Assembly (NCBI GenBank): GCA_913058335.1
Contig: CAJXPX010000016.1
Coordinates: forward strand, 1 to 64,000
Direction of reading: 5' to 3'
DNA: 64,000 nucleotides
Source of the DNA: an uncultured Hyphomonadaceae bacterium
Lineage (GTDB): Bacteria; Pseudomonadota; Alphaproteobacteria; Caulobacterales; Maricaulaceae
Positions 8,701-17,693 of this stretch are shown here, in pieces. The translations under genes were made by a program, and so were the position numbers. The notes under the pieces are model-generated. The model did not search any database. It was not told where the DNA came from and worked only from the letters and a program-made list of their open reading frames with translations. Within the stretch, counting starts at the first letter, position 1. Every line of letters starts with the position of its first letter.

Positions 8701-10669
8701 GCGCATTGCGGCTCGCATAATCCCCCTCAAACCCCGGTTTGAAACCGATATAGCTATCTTGAGTTCGCAGCGGTAGATATTGGGTTTTACGTACAAAACG
8801 CCCCCCGGGCTCTGCCACACCGGAAGTCACCATCAAACGTAAGGGATAGCTGGATTTTATATCCTGCCCCGACAGATCAACCGGGAGGCTTAAACGCCCC
8901 TTTTCGTCTGTAACGCCCGTCCCAATTTCGACAATTCGTTCTTCAAATGTTTCTTGGGTGTCGCCGAATTTAAACCCTTTATAACTTTCAAACGGATCAT
9001 TCTCGATTTGAACCCGGGCTTCAGCTTCGCCTTCAAGCGACGCGCCCGGGGCTCCATATAAGAAATCAGCCTGTAAACTAAGTGTGCTTTTGGTTCGAGC
9101 GGTTAAGCGTTCATCCGCTATGCTGCTGACGAGTTTTAGTTTTTGAGGGACGAAGTCCTGAACATCAAATCTGACGCGTTTTTCAGCGACCATACCTTCG
9201 GGCAACAGCGCCATAGTCCAGACCCCGCGCGGCGCATCAGCGGGAAGTTCGTAATCCACAGCAAGCGCGCCCGACAGGTCTTGATTTTGGTAGGTTTGCT
9301 CGAACGCGACACCGCCATCCGGTTTTGTCAGCGTTAGCTGGACCGGGCGGTCAAACCGCGCCTCGCCTTTTTCTCCGCGCAGCAGCGCAGTCAGATAAAC
9401 GGTCTCCCCCGGTCTATAGACCCCGCGTTCCGTATAAGCGAAAATATCAATCGGGCTCTGCGCTGTGCGGCCTTCCACATCATAAGCTGTCATATCCAGT
9501 GGGCTGCGTGACAAATCCAACATGGCGAAATCATTGTTGGGGCCGTAAGCCAGCACCATTTTGGGGGCAATATTTCCTTCGCCGCGAAGCAAAGCGGAGG
9601 GAAATGACGCTCGCCCGTCCGGGCCTGTCTCGACAGACCCCAATAAATCATTATTACGAGCAATCAGATCAAGACGGACATTTCCGACAAGTTCAGCCGA
9701 TTTCAACGACCGCACATTAAGGTGCATTTTGTCGGCGCCTTTATAGCTTGTCAGCGCCATATCCGTTGAGATAATCCAGCGCCAAGCTTTCGCCACGCGG
9801 TTATCATTATCCTTATCCGTTGCCCGTTTGGCCGTGACAATATACGCCCCGTAATCCAGGTCATTGGTAATATCTTGCAGGGGAAATATTGTTTTGGCGC
9901 TAATATTTTTCTCGCTCGCAACTTCAATTTGGCCCGACCAAACCTCAACCTTTTCCTCCCAAGCCTCATAGCCATAGCTATATTCCCCTTCCAGAGATTG
10001 AGACCCGGCATTTGGTTCTGTTTGGCTGAGGATACGGTGATTGACTCTTTCAACAGTGATGTCGAGGGCGTCCACATTGACCGTTTCGATCGAAAGACCG
10101 CCTGTTTCGGTTTTGGGCAGAATAATTCCATTATCCGTAAAGCCGACAAAGGCGGGTTTATCCCCGAAAGACACCGTCACATTTTGATCGGCGCCAAGGA
10201 CAAGATCCGCCGTATCGGACGGCAATCCCTCTTTAAGGGTCAGATTATATTCTGTGTCAAAGGATAGACCGCCGACACAAAGTGATTTTCCGCGAACCGA
10301 CAAAGCTATCGATGTCTCCGGGACAATATCGATATAGGGGCGGAGTTCGACTTCTTGTTCTTTTGCGACCGCATGGTTGAATTCCATACAGGCATTTAAG
10401 CGGCCATTAGCCGTTTCATCCGCATACCATCTTACATATCGAAAAAAAGCGGGCGCAGAGTCTTCGGATCGACCCTCTGCTTCTGGCCCCGTGCTTCGGT
10501 CTGTTACAGCTTGAACCTCAATGCCTTCAGGCCCTGAATTTGCGTTTGATTGCGGGTCGTTTCCGGCCTTTCCGTTTTCTGGATAGAGCGAATAGCCAGC
10601 CCATCCGGCCAAAGCAAAGGCGCCTATTCCCGCGAGTGTTGCCAGAAACCCAGTGAGTTTATTTTGCAT
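5732..10669 (-). CDS. bacterial alpha-2-macroglobulin (YfhM/ECAM-like)
   Basis: Large periplasmic protease-trapping protein, 1645 residues. An N-terminal hydrophobic segment (about 9-29) should act as signal or anchor; there is no lipobox cysteine, so unlike E. coli ECAM it is probably not a lipoprotein. MG domains are recognisable (for example RGVYRPGETVYLTALLR). The thioester motif is intact: GCTEQ with Cys1175, followed by the alpha-helical toroid region (LALAYLGSALSKVGD and neighbours). The family captures attacking proteases through this thioester. A strong AAGGGGG ribosome site precedes the ATG at 10669. It is the first gene of the operon with pbpC. Confidence 0.95.
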   Translation of the reverse strand: MQNKLTGFLATLAGIGAFALAGWAGYSLYPENGKAGNDPQSNANSGPEGIEVQAVTDRSTGPEAEGRSEDSAPAFFRYVRWYADETANGRLNACMEFNHAVAKEQEVELRPYIDIVPETSIALSVRGKSLCVGGLSFDTEYNLTLKEGLPSDTADLVLGADQNVTVSFGDKPAFVGFTDNGIILPKTETGGLSIETVNVDALDITVERVNHRILSQTEPNAGSQSLEGEYSYGYEAWEEKVEVWSGQIEVASEKNISAKTIFPLQDITNDLDYGAYIVTAKRATDKDNDNRVAKAWRWIISTDMALTSYKGADKMHLNVRSLKSAELVGNVRLDLIARNNDLLGSVETGPDGRASFPSALLRGEGNIAPKMVLAYGPNNDFAMLDLSRSPLDMTAYDVEGRTAQSPIDIFAYTERGVYRPGETVYLTALLRGEKGEARFDRPVQLTLTKPDGGVAFEQTYQNQDLSGALAVDYELPADAPRGVWTMALLPEGMVAEKRVRFDVQDFVPQKLKLVSSIADERLTARTKSTLSLQADFLYGAPGASLEGEAEARVQIENDPFESYKGFKFGDTQETFEERIVEIGTGVTDEKGRLSLPVDLSGQDIKSSYPLRLMVTSGVAEPGGRFVRKTQYLPLRTQDSYIGFKPGFEGDYASRNAPVSIDLINVSSSGEAIDSALNWTLYEEIHDFQWYRENGEWRYRKDVSDIALFDGEIEIQGEPANWSKRLPSGQYRLEAISPDGYKAALRFNVGWARPGSGVDAPDRIVMGKVEDKVSSGQSVTLSVQSPYAGIGDLVIANEAIQSVQSVVLPEGESELTFTFDKNWGDSVYAMLTLYTPEAKDGKSIQRRAAGMSYIALDRSDQTLSVTFETDEIIEPRQTYEVAMQVTNIPKGEQAWISLAAVDEGILQLTQYESPKADEYLYGKKAFSLDVRDDYARLLNPNLGLAAILPQGGDSLGGAGLSVVPTQTVALYQGPVKVKNGQTLITLDIPDFQGQLRLMATVWSKSAVGSGDQELTVRDPVPLTVGLPRFLAPGDKGIATVSLDNLDGSVGDYSLSFISDLTTKDATTFNLARDERRDVSIPISTNGIGISDFNLNVSGPDSYARSNIRQIETRSPYRPQVVKRLTELAPNQSYALSSLSLDGFIPEATNLTLSVSNLPGLDVQTYLQALSIYPYGCTEQTVSTAMPLLFVNQLGGIQGLSDEQRRARIDLAIKRLVARQDAQGAFGLWRVNDGNASPWLQVYVTEFLLLAKENGQSVPQDALDRALSAISKISEPGRYTNLNLNFNYGWNNSGGLEQDTRRFERAAYAHYVLALADKVDVPDLRYLADNNAKDIRSPLALAYLGSALSKVGDTRRANQVFNLAQEQRGRSNNPDDYYASDLRNAAAMIAVAHDYIQPDYNSDLLSFVAAAAQEAQYLNTQEQSYLVRMIASLGAGQGKLSLNARGLDLTQSNTSQSVNLGGQGISENQVIENTGDDPVWVSATLSGLPDRDPGAISQGYAIEKQMFSMSGQAMSQNQLVKGERAIIRVMINPEQKRSAMIVLADLLPAGVEIESILLPDEAGDTGPYRFLGDLTDLDMAEMRDDRMVASERVNRWDDGRITVAYVIRAVTQGDFVFPGAVAEDMYRPEFNGRTEANRLVVHGAGSN

Positions 10670-10842
10670 GATACCCCCTTTTCAGATGCTCCTATATTAT
10701 CCTGATTCGTGTCCGAACTATGACGCGCTTTTGACAATTTCCGGATTTAATCCGGCAAGGTTTGTCTGAATTCGAACCTTTGAAAAAGATTCAGCAGATG
10801 AAAGAGACTTCGCACGGACCTCACCTACCTTTTCCGCCTCAG

Positions 10843-11226
10843 CTATTTTTTCCGCATGTCATTCAGAGTTTGGCGGTATTCCCAACGCTGTATCTCTGCC
10901 AAAGTTCGGGACATTCGAAATTCGATATCCTGGACAGCAACCAGTCGCGCCCCTGTGGTTTTATGCTCACCGACCAAGCTTTCTGCCCGTTCACATCTTT
11001 GTGCCAGAGCCATAGCCCCCACGGCGCGAGCCGAGCCTTTGAGCGAATGGACAACGGATGCCCATGTGTCGTCCTCCGCATCCGGCGTGAGCGCCCGGCC
11101 CCACATTTCTATTTGATGTTTAAAGAGACCAAAGACTTCCCGGGTCAAATCAATGTCCCCTTGAACGTAGAGATTCAGGTGGTCGAAATCGATTTCCGTT
11201 TCCATCTCTGAAGGAGCGTTTGTCAT
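10843..11226 (-). CDS. Hpt (histidine phosphotransfer) domain protein
   Basis: Single-domain phosphorelay protein of 127 residues. The phosphorylation motif VHSLKGSARAVGA places the phospho-accepting histidine at residue 60, followed by the ARAVGAMALAQRCERAE helix typical of Hpt domains. Such proteins shuttle phosphate between response-regulator receivers. No histidine kinase or response regulator lies nearby, so its partners are encoded elsewhere. It stands alone between the divergently read CPBP protease gene and the upstream region of the macroglobulin gene, separated by about 170 nt with no other gene. Confidence 0.88.
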   Translation of the reverse strand: MTNAPSEMETEIDFDHLNLYVQGDIDLTREVFGLFKHQIEMWGRALTPDAEDDTWASVVHSLKGSARAVGAMALAQRCERAESLVGEHKTTGARLVAVQDIEFRMSRTLAEIQRWEYRQTLNDMRKK

Positions 11227-11280
11227 TTTGGTAGTTTAACGGCATATAAGATTCGGAACAGCTATTTTTTCGAGACTCTC

Positions 11281-12420
11281 ATGCAATACTTCAAAAACAC
11301 ACGCCTGAACGGTGTCTCCAATTGGTGGAGCTGGATATTTGTGTTCTGGCTGACAATTTTAGGCTGGATAGCCGCACAGCTTTTTCTGACCAGCCCGCTC
11401 ATCCCGATTGCTCAGGAGATTGACCCCGAATTGGGGCAGGCCTTTATTGACGCCTCGACGGCCGCCTTTGAGAATGTGAATATGGCTGTGATTGGCCTGG
11501 CCACTCTTGGGTTTCTCATTGCCACAGCGTTTGGCCTTTTGTTCTCACTCCTCGCCCTGACAAGCAAGAGCAAGTATTCAAAAGGCTTCGGGATTGCGGG
11601 GGGAGTTGCCATAGCCGCGTCTTTTTTCTGCCTGTACCTCCTATCTCCACTCGCTTCTTCGCCGGAGAGTACAGATGTGCTCAACCGGCTACTTGCGCAA
11701 AGTCCTACGTCTTACGCCTTGATTCTATTAACTTTTCCGGCTTCTCTTGGAATGCTTTATATCGGGCAGAAATTTATTCATAAGCGGACAATTTTATCCC
11801 TACACACAGCCTTTTCCAAATTTCGCTTCGCGCGGGCCTTTCAAGCCATTGCTGTAACTTGGATTATTTTGGGCGTTCTGGCATTTGGTCTGAACGTATT
11901 GGGGATTACGCCGCTCACCTTTAGTTTTGACGCCTCTCGCTTCTTTATTTACGCGGCGATCTCTTTAGCCTTTATCCCTCTTCAATCGGCAACAGAAGAA
12001 ATTGTTTTTCGAGGATATTTAAATCAGGCCGTCGAAAACCTAACCCGTAACAAATGGGTGGCCTTTATCATTACCAGCCTTCTCTTCATGGCTATGCACT
12101 TGGCTAATCCAGAAGCTTTGTCTGGAGCCGAAGCCGGAATTTTGCCTATCGTGATGAGTGGATACTTCTTTTTCGGTTTTGCAGCGTGTTTATTGGTCTG
12201 GATGGATGATGGTCTGGAGTCCGCTATTGGCGTTCATGCCGCAAATAACACCTTTGCCGCCGTTTTTGTAAATTACGAAAATTCTGTCCTGCCAACGCCG
12301 TCTATCTTCCAAATTCAGGCGAGTCCCGTTCTCGACAGCGTCTTTACGATTATAACCCTGTCGATCATCGTTATTGCGCTTTACGCGCTTCGGCCAAAAC
12401 CTGTCGTCCGAGCGGCGTAA
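11281..12420 (+). CDS. CPBP family intramembrane metalloprotease
   Basis: Polytopic membrane protein of 379 residues with roughly eight hydrophobic segments. The CPBP (Rce1-like/Abi) signature is complete: EEIVFRGYL (Glu239-Glu240 and Arg244), MAMHLANPE (His273) and HAANN (His319, Asn323). Family members cleave prenylated or membrane peptides; bacterial substrates are mostly unknown. The gene is monocistronic as far as visible, and its 3' end overlaps the end of the opposite-strand small gene by 50 nt. A bacteriocin-immunity role is possible for the family, but nothing in the context supports it. Confidence 0.9.
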   Translation: MQYFKNTRLNGVSNWWSWIFVFWLTILGWIAAQLFLTSPLIPIAQEIDPELGQAFIDASTAAFENVNMAVIGLATLGFLIATAFGLLFSLLALTSKSKYSKGFGIAGGVAIAASFFCLYLLSPLASSPESTDVLNRLLAQSPTSYALILLTFPASLGMLYIGQKFIHKRTILSLHTAFSKFRFARAFQAIAVTWIILGVLAFGLNVLGITPLTFSFDASRFFIYAAISLAFIPLQSATEEIVFRGYLNQAVENLTRNKWVAFIITSLLFMAMHLANPEALSGAEAGILPIVMSGYFFFGFAACLLVWMDDGLESAIGVHAANNTFAAVFVNYENSVLPTPSIFQIQASPVLDSVFTIITLSIIVIALYALRPKPVVRAA

Positions 12421-12643
12421 GTCTGCACACCATCCAGTCGGGGCGCATTGGGTTAGCAAACCAACCCTTGGCCCAGCCCTGGGTTATCGCGGCCCTTTGC
12501 ATAGACGCGCTGACGCGCTGCCCTGTGCCATCAAAGAGAGCAAGGCGCCCGTCTTTGTGTGCCAAGCCTGATTGTAGCCAAGCGAGCACCTCACGCCGAA
12601 GCGCAGAATTATTTTGTTTTTCGGAGAGCACAGCCCACCCCAT
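12371..12643 (-). CDS. conserved-looking small protein, possible winged-helix fold
   Basis: 90 residues, function not recognised. It is preferred over the competing frames because its ATG at 12643 has an AAGG site 6 nt upstream and because the C-terminal VCRLTPLGRQVLAEA looks like the end of a winged-helix domain. The middle part has PMRPDWMVCRLT and the N-terminal part RREVLAWLQSGLAH, compatible with helices. The 3' 50 nt overlap the end of the CPBP protease gene on the other strand. DNA binding is only a guess from the pattern. Confidence 0.6.
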   Translation of the reverse strand: MGWAVLSEKQNNSALRREVLAWLQSGLAHKDGRLALFDGTGQRVSASMQRAAITQGWAKGWFANPMRPDWMVCRLTPLGRQVLAEARKAQ

Positions 12644-12761
12644 TTTTCACCTTGGGGCCTATCGGTCTTCGCCGCTTTCCCCTGACACGGGAAACTGATA
12701 CAGTTTTTCACTCTATATTCCGTTAAGACGATGTTCGGACTATTTTAATAAAGAGGTGTGC

Positions 12762-14783
12762 GTGTCAGACATTTCAAAAAAAATTCTGAGTATTGATCCA
12801 GACGGGGAAGACACCGTCTCTGACACATCTGAGTCTTTGTCGTCTTCCATAGAAGGCAAAGAAACCTATCCGGCTTTTGTTCACCGCCCTGCCCCAATCC
12901 CTGCACCGCAGACCAATCAAAATAAAGGCCGTTGGATTATTTGGATTGGAATTTTACTTGCCGTTCTCTGGAGTGGGCTAAGCGCCGCTTTTCTCTTTCT
13001 GCAGCCTTCGAATGTGGGGGGTCTCTTCACCCCGATTGGCCTGACGATTAGCGGACTCATAATTCTCTTTCCAGCCCTCGTTTTAGTGTTGTTGTGCTTG
13101 GTGGTTTATAAATTAGGTCAAGTGAGCGCCAGAGCCGATAGACTTTCTCACGCCAGTGAAAAGCTATTTCAGGTGGACCCGTCATCAGCGGATCAGGCAA
13201 GAAATCTGGCCGGGGCTATTCGCGGGCAAATGAACCGTCTTGATGAAGATATAACGGCCTTAACCGCCCGGTTTGAAACCACACGTGATATTGCCCAAAC
13301 TCATTCTAAAACCTTACATAACGCCTCCTCATCTCTCCTCTCGGCAAATCAAACTCTTGAGCAGAATTTGAAAGAACAACGCGCCTCGCTAGAGGCCATG
13401 CTAAATTTGGCAGAGGAAAAGTTTCAACAGACGGAGAAGGCTCTAGAGAATCAAAAACACTCTTTAACTGAAACCCTGGATCGCACGACGCTCCGTTTGA
13501 ATGAAGCAGGCCAAAAACTGGAAGATAGAAGTCGCGCTTTTGACAGCTTTATTTCAGACTCAGAATCCCGCTTAACGTCTCTGACTGAAAAACTCTTTTC
13601 TACTGAAGAAAAAACTACCCTTATTTCAGATAAGCTCACAGGTCATATTGAGTCGCTTGCCCAAAAAGTTTCAGATTTACAATCACAAAACGCCCGCCTT
13701 TCCAGTACTCTTGAGGCTCGTCTGCCTCTTTTGACGTCCCTTTCAGAGTCCGCTGACGCGGCGAAGGACGAACTCTTTGGCGTTATAAGTAAGAGCGTCG
13801 ACGCAACCGATGCGCTCCACGCAGAAGTTCAATCCGCGAGCGACCTCCTCTCGGAGAAATTTCAAGACCTCAATTCAGGTTTGAGTGACAACCAAAACTC
13901 CACACGCGAGATTATTAGACAGGCTGAGGAGTCTGTCTCTGCAAGTCAGGAAAAAGCAAGACAAACTTTAATCGATATCGAAGAACGTATAAGACGGCTC
14001 CAAGACATATCGTCAGGACTTGAAACTATTCAATCTAAACCTAATAAGAAATCGAGCGTTAACTCAGAGGATACGTCCCCGACTTTAAAGAAACCAACGA
14101 CCGAAAGATTACACCTCCGTCCTCTTGAAGAAGACAATCCCTCGACACCGGGCTCCTCTCCTCATTCTTATGATTTGGAACTCGATCCTTTGGATTTAGA
14201 GGCCGATATGACAATTCCGCTTCCAGAGGTGGAAGTTCAAAATGGGCCGTCACAGGAGTCGGACCTTGTAAAACCTCTGACAGATCCCGCCCCCTTATTC
14301 GGACGCGCAAAGCCTAAGGAAAAATCGCCTTGGCGCTGGCGCGATATGATGGGAGGATTTGATAATCCAGATACGACAGAAGACCTAGACGTGAATGAGT
14401 TAGAGGGAGATGACTTGAACTCCGGCAAAACGGTGTCTGATCCCGCTTCGCGCCCTGAGGCGTCTCGGTCTTTCGATATTTGGATAGCAAATATTGGACT
14501 TGATCCTGATACGGACCTAAATCACGGAACAGTTCTGGACGCAGCGAACGCTCTCGTTATGAAATCAGAAACGATTGCAACTGTTCTTTGGCGCCGCGTG
14601 CCTCACATCGCCGAACAGATTGCGTCTGCAACACAGACCCATGAAGGTTTTGCAGAAGCCGCCCATCGCTATCGTGATTACCACTCCGACGCTATAAACC
14701 CGGAAATCATGAATCGGGACGCGATCCGAAACCGTCTGAACACAAAAGACGGAAAGCTCTATTTGCTTAGTTGGCTCGTGTAG
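12762..14783 (+). CDS. two-TM coiled-coil protein of unknown function
   Basis: About 673 residues, not recognised by family. Order of parts: a cytosolic Ser/Asp-rich and proline-rich N-terminus of about 58 residues; two hydrophobic segments (about 58-80 and 93-117); a long, Gln/Glu/Ser/Leu-rich region (about 143-435) that reads as coiled coil; an acidic, proline-rich linker; and a compact C-terminal domain (about 573-673) containing FDIWIANIGLDPDTD and ending LYLLSWLV. I chose GTG at 12762 because AAAGAGG lies 5 nt before it; GTG at 12756 would overlap that site. The architecture suggests a membrane-anchored scaffold, perhaps for cell-envelope or chromosome organisation, but that is inference. 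A bidirectional terminator follows. Confidence 0.85.
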   Translation: MSDISKKILSIDPDGEDTVSDTSESLSSSIEGKETYPAFVHRPAPIPAPQTNQNKGRWIIWIGILLAVLWSGLSAAFLFLQPSNVGGLFTPIGLTISGLIILFPALVLVLLCLVVYKLGQVSARADRLSHASEKLFQVDPSSADQARNLAGAIRGQMNRLDEDITALTARFETTRDIAQTHSKTLHNASSSLLSANQTLEQNLKEQRASLEAMLNLAEEKFQQTEKALENQKHSLTETLDRTTLRLNEAGQKLEDRSRAFDSFISDSESRLTSLTEKLFSTEEKTTLISDKLTGHIESLAQKVSDLQSQNARLSSTLEARLPLLTSLSESADAAKDELFGVISKSVDATDALHAEVQSASDLLSEKFQDLNSGLSDNQNSTREIIRQAEESVSASQEKARQTLIDIEERIRRLQDISSGLETIQSKPNKKSSVNSEDTSPTLKKPTTERLHLRPLEEDNPSTPGSSPHSYDLELDPLDLEADMTIPLPEVEVQNGPSQESDLVKPLTDPAPLFGRAKPKEKSPWRWRDMMGGFDNPDTTEDLDVNELEGDDLNSGKTVSDPASRPEASRSFDIWIANIGLDPDTDLNHGTVLDAANALVMKSETIATVLWRRVPHIAEQIASATQTHEGFAEAAHRYRDYHSDAINPEIMNRDAIRNRLNTKDGKLYLLSWLV

Positions 14784-14823
14784 AGAGTATTCTAAACCTC
14801 TCTTTATTGGTAATTTTGAATAT

Positions 14824-14854
14824 AAAAAAACCGGGCCCAAGGCCCGGTTCTTTT
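14824..14854. terminator. bidirectional rho-independent terminator
   Basis: Inverted repeat CCGGGCC (14831-14837) / GGCCCGG (14841-14847) with a 3-nt loop, an A-run on the left and a T-run on the right. It serves the coiled-coil gene on the plus strand and the TonB receptor on the minus strand. Confidence 0.92.
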
Positions 14855-14872
14855 TTGTAACCAATTATTTCC

Positions 14873-17539
14873 TTAGAAGCTATAGCGCGCTGCGACGCCG
14901 TATGTCCGAGGTTGATTTGGATAGGTGTTGACGGTTCCATTTTGAAGAACGCCGGGGAAGGCACTGGTAAAGTACTCATCATTAAACAAGTTACGAGCCC
15001 AAAAGCGAAGATCCATACCATTGCCGAAATCAAAGCCAAGAGATCCGTTTACGAGGTTTGTTTCGCGTGTCAGTCCTGGAATATTATCTACAATCTGAAC
15101 CTCTTCCTCATATTGGTAGTTTCCGCGGATAAAGGCGGACATTCCATTTCCGAACTCATGCGTATAAGTTGCTGATGCCGCCAAGGAAACGTCACTGATA
15201 CCAGCCGGTTTCTGACCTGAGAGATCGCCACTGCCATTTGCAACACCATCAGCAAGGTCAATATCGCTGCCAACTGCAACAGGTGCATTCACAAATGAAT
15301 CATAGTTCGGATCCTGAATAACACCGGCAAATGTCAAAGTCAGAGGCTCAAACGGTGTAAAAGTTGAATCAAACTCGATACCTTGAGTGGATTGCTGTCC
15401 AGCATTGGCCAAAACATAACCAGTTCCCTGGAAAATTGTAGACTGGAAATTATCAACCGTCTGATCAAACAAAGCCACATTAAAGGCTCCCTTTGTAAAT
15501 CTCGCCTTTAAACCAATTTCATACACTTTAACGGTCTCTGGATCAGAGAAACGCGTTCCAAAATTGCGGCCTGTCGCAGGAATATAATTATTTGGCAAAA
15601 GTCCGGCGGCTTGAAGCGCGGCAGCGTCCTGTATGAAGGGACGTGAGTCACGTGTTAAATTCCATGACGACGCTTTAAAGCCAGTTGCGTAACTCCCATA
15701 CACATTAAAATTATTGCTCACTTCATAAGCGGCTTTTAGCGTGTAGGTAAATTTGTCATCCTTTGTCTGACCGTCTTCAACAGAGTTTGGAAAAGTCAGA
15801 AATTGCGGTTGTGTCTGAAGCGCAAATAACGGCGCCAGAGGGTTGGTTGCAGGGTTCGAAACGGCGGCTTGTGAGAAGCCTTGAACACCCGCATTATATC
15901 CCACAAAAGCGGCCTGGGCCGCGGCTCCAGCGCCGCCCGAAGCAACCAAACCAATATTGGCCGGCGTTGGGGCAAGACCAAAAGCCGCCATAAAGCTAGG
16001 TATTCCATTTGGAAGAACGCCCGGAATGGGGGCCTGACCGTTCAGAAAAATTGTTGAAGAGACAACTTGCACGCCATCTGCGCCTTGGAAATCCAGGTTA
16101 CTGAAAACGTCATTATTATCAGAACTTCCGGTGACATTCTTTTTGTCATTTGTGTAGTTACCTCCAGCCGTAAGCGTCAAACGATCCGTAACATTGAAAT
16201 CAAGAGTACCGAAAATAGAATAGGCTTTGTCTTCCTGACGTGAGGATTCGATAACTCGAGTGCCTTCGCCAAAGAATGTGTTGGGAGCAAACCCCAAGGC
16301 CTGTTCAATTGGAGCCAAGGCATTACCGGAAAGTACATCCGCATAACGGCGAATATCAGCGCCAAAAATCAGTCCGGATTCTTGCTCGATAGTCTCGTCA
16401 AAATAATAGCCACCAACCATCCAATCAATCCGGTTGTCACCCGTAGACGTCAAACGGAGTTCTTGGGTGAAGGTATCCAAAACATCATCTTGGTTTGTAT
16501 CCGCCAAAATGTCCAAAGAGTTGAAATCGGAATCACTCACAAAGGTAGAATCGGTTCTTCGTAAGGCCGTGATTGATGTCAAGGAAGCGAAACCCAAATC
16601 ATAATCGATTTGAGCCGAAACGCCTTTATTTTCAATATCGTTCTTTGTGGGTTGGTTTGTATATGTTTGGTAAGAGAATGGATCCGCGGAAGATGGCTGG
16701 TTGCCGCCCAAAGATAAAATGAGATCGCGTGATGTCAGTCCATTGCCTAACAAATTATTTGGCCCGTCAATGCCTACACTTGTTCCGCAGCAATTTTCTG
16801 AAATATCGCTCATATCGCCGATCACACGAACAGACAGTTCGTCCGTCGGCTCCCATAGGATTTGGCCCCGAAGGTTGAAACGGTCAATATCGTTCAATTC
16901 ATCTCCGCCCCCTGGATTGAGATTTTCGAAATAGCCGTCCCGTTTCTGATACCCGCCGCCCAAACTGACCGCAACATTCTCGGCCACTCCGCCGGTAATA
17001 TATCCTTTGAAATAGTTTTGATTGTAATTTCCATATCCGCCCTCGACATAGCCTTGGGTTTCATATTGAGGTTTTTCAGTCACAATGCTGACAACACCGG
17101 CAGACGCGTTTTTACCAAAGAGAGTGGATTGAGGGCCAGAGAGAACTTCGACCCGCTCCAGAGCCGGAAGATCGCTAATTTGTGCCGCCGCGCGGGAGCG
17201 ATAAACACCATCGATAAAAAGACCGACAGCGGGTTCTACGCCATAGTTATTGCCGCCATTGCCAAAGCCGCGAATACTTAAATTCGTGTTGGCTGTATTT
17301 TGCAACTGGGAAACCCGGAAAGTTGGAACAACCGATTGAAGGTCCTTAATATCAAGAATTTGAGCCTTCTCTATTGTATCGGATGAGGTCACAGTCACCG
17401 CTACAGGAGTTTCTTGAAGGGTTTGTGTTCGCTTTGTCGCCGTTACGATAATTTCGTCATCAACCTGCGCATAAGCCGGCATGGTAATTGTCGTGGCCAG
17501 AAGCGTTGCGCCACTGATAAGAAGTGATTTCTTAAACAT
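14873..17539 (-). CDS. TonB-dependent outer-membrane receptor
   Basis: About 888 residues. The signal peptide is FKKSLLISGATLLATT... ending at AYA, and is followed directly by a TonB-box-like EIIVTATKR. The plug domain contains SIRGFGNGG, GVEPAVGLFIDGVYRSR and VEVLSGPQSTLFGKNASAGVV. A 22-strand-type barrel follows, ending GVAARYSF with the C-terminal phenylalanine needed for outer-membrane assembly. I chose the start at 17539 because AAGGA lies 10 nt upstream; a frame from 17566 adds nine residues before the signal peptide. The loop between about residues 500 and 570 is unusually rich in Ala, Gly and Pro. The ligand is unknown; such receptors in this lineage import siderophores, vitamins or oligosaccharides, and no neighbour points to one. 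Confidence 0.93.
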   Translation of the reverse strand: MFKKSLLISGATLLATTITMPAYAQVDDEIIVTATKRTQTLQETPVAVTVTSSDTIEKAQILDIKDLQSVVPTFRVSQLQNTANTNLSIRGFGNGGNNYGVEPAVGLFIDGVYRSRAAAQISDLPALERVEVLSGPQSTLFGKNASAGVVSIVTEKPQYETQGYVEGGYGNYNQNYFKGYITGGVAENVAVSLGGGYQKRDGYFENLNPGGGDELNDIDRFNLRGQILWEPTDELSVRVIGDMSDISENCCGTSVGIDGPNNLLGNGLTSRDLILSLGGNQPSSADPFSYQTYTNQPTKNDIENKGVSAQIDYDLGFASLTSITALRRTDSTFVSDSDFNSLDILADTNQDDVLDTFTQELRLTSTGDNRIDWMVGGYYFDETIEQESGLIFGADIRRYADVLSGNALAPIEQALGFAPNTFFGEGTRVIESSRQEDKAYSIFGTLDFNVTDRLTLTAGGNYTNDKKNVTGSSDNNDVFSNLDFQGADGVQVVSSTIFLNGQAPIPGVLPNGIPSFMAAFGLAPTPANIGLVASGGAGAAAQAAFVGYNAGVQGFSQAAVSNPATNPLAPLFALQTQPQFLTFPNSVEDGQTKDDKFTYTLKAAYEVSNNFNVYGSYATGFKASSWNLTRDSRPFIQDAAALQAAGLLPNNYIPATGRNFGTRFSDPETVKVYEIGLKARFTKGAFNVALFDQTVDNFQSTIFQGTGYVLANAGQQSTQGIEFDSTFTPFEPLTLTFAGVIQDPNYDSFVNAPVAVGSDIDLADGVANGSGDLSGQKPAGISDVSLAASATYTHEFGNGMSAFIRGNYQYEEEVQIVDNIPGLTRETNLVNGSLGFDFGNGMDLRFWARNLFNDEYFTSAFPGVLQNGTVNTYPNQPRTYGVAARYSF

Positions 17540-17654
17540 TTTTCCCGGATCCTTTTCTTGGAACATTATGTCGGTTCGGATGACCGATATTTAATTTAAT
17601 TGCTATCGAATGCTTGAATCTAACGCAAGTCCAATATTGCCGGATTCCAATGGA

Positions 17655-17693
17655 GTGTTGCGAATTAGCCACAAGCGTATAAACCCCTTTTTA
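17655..17693 (+). promoter_or_regulatory. candidate promoter for a leaderless rluD mRNA
   Basis: A TATAAA hexamer at 17678-17683 lies 9 nt before the rluD ATG, with a weak GTGTTG at 17655-17660 (17-nt spacer). No Shine-Dalgarno sequence precedes the ATG, so transcription would begin at or just before the start codon. This is a prediction from spacing only. Confidence 0.4.
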
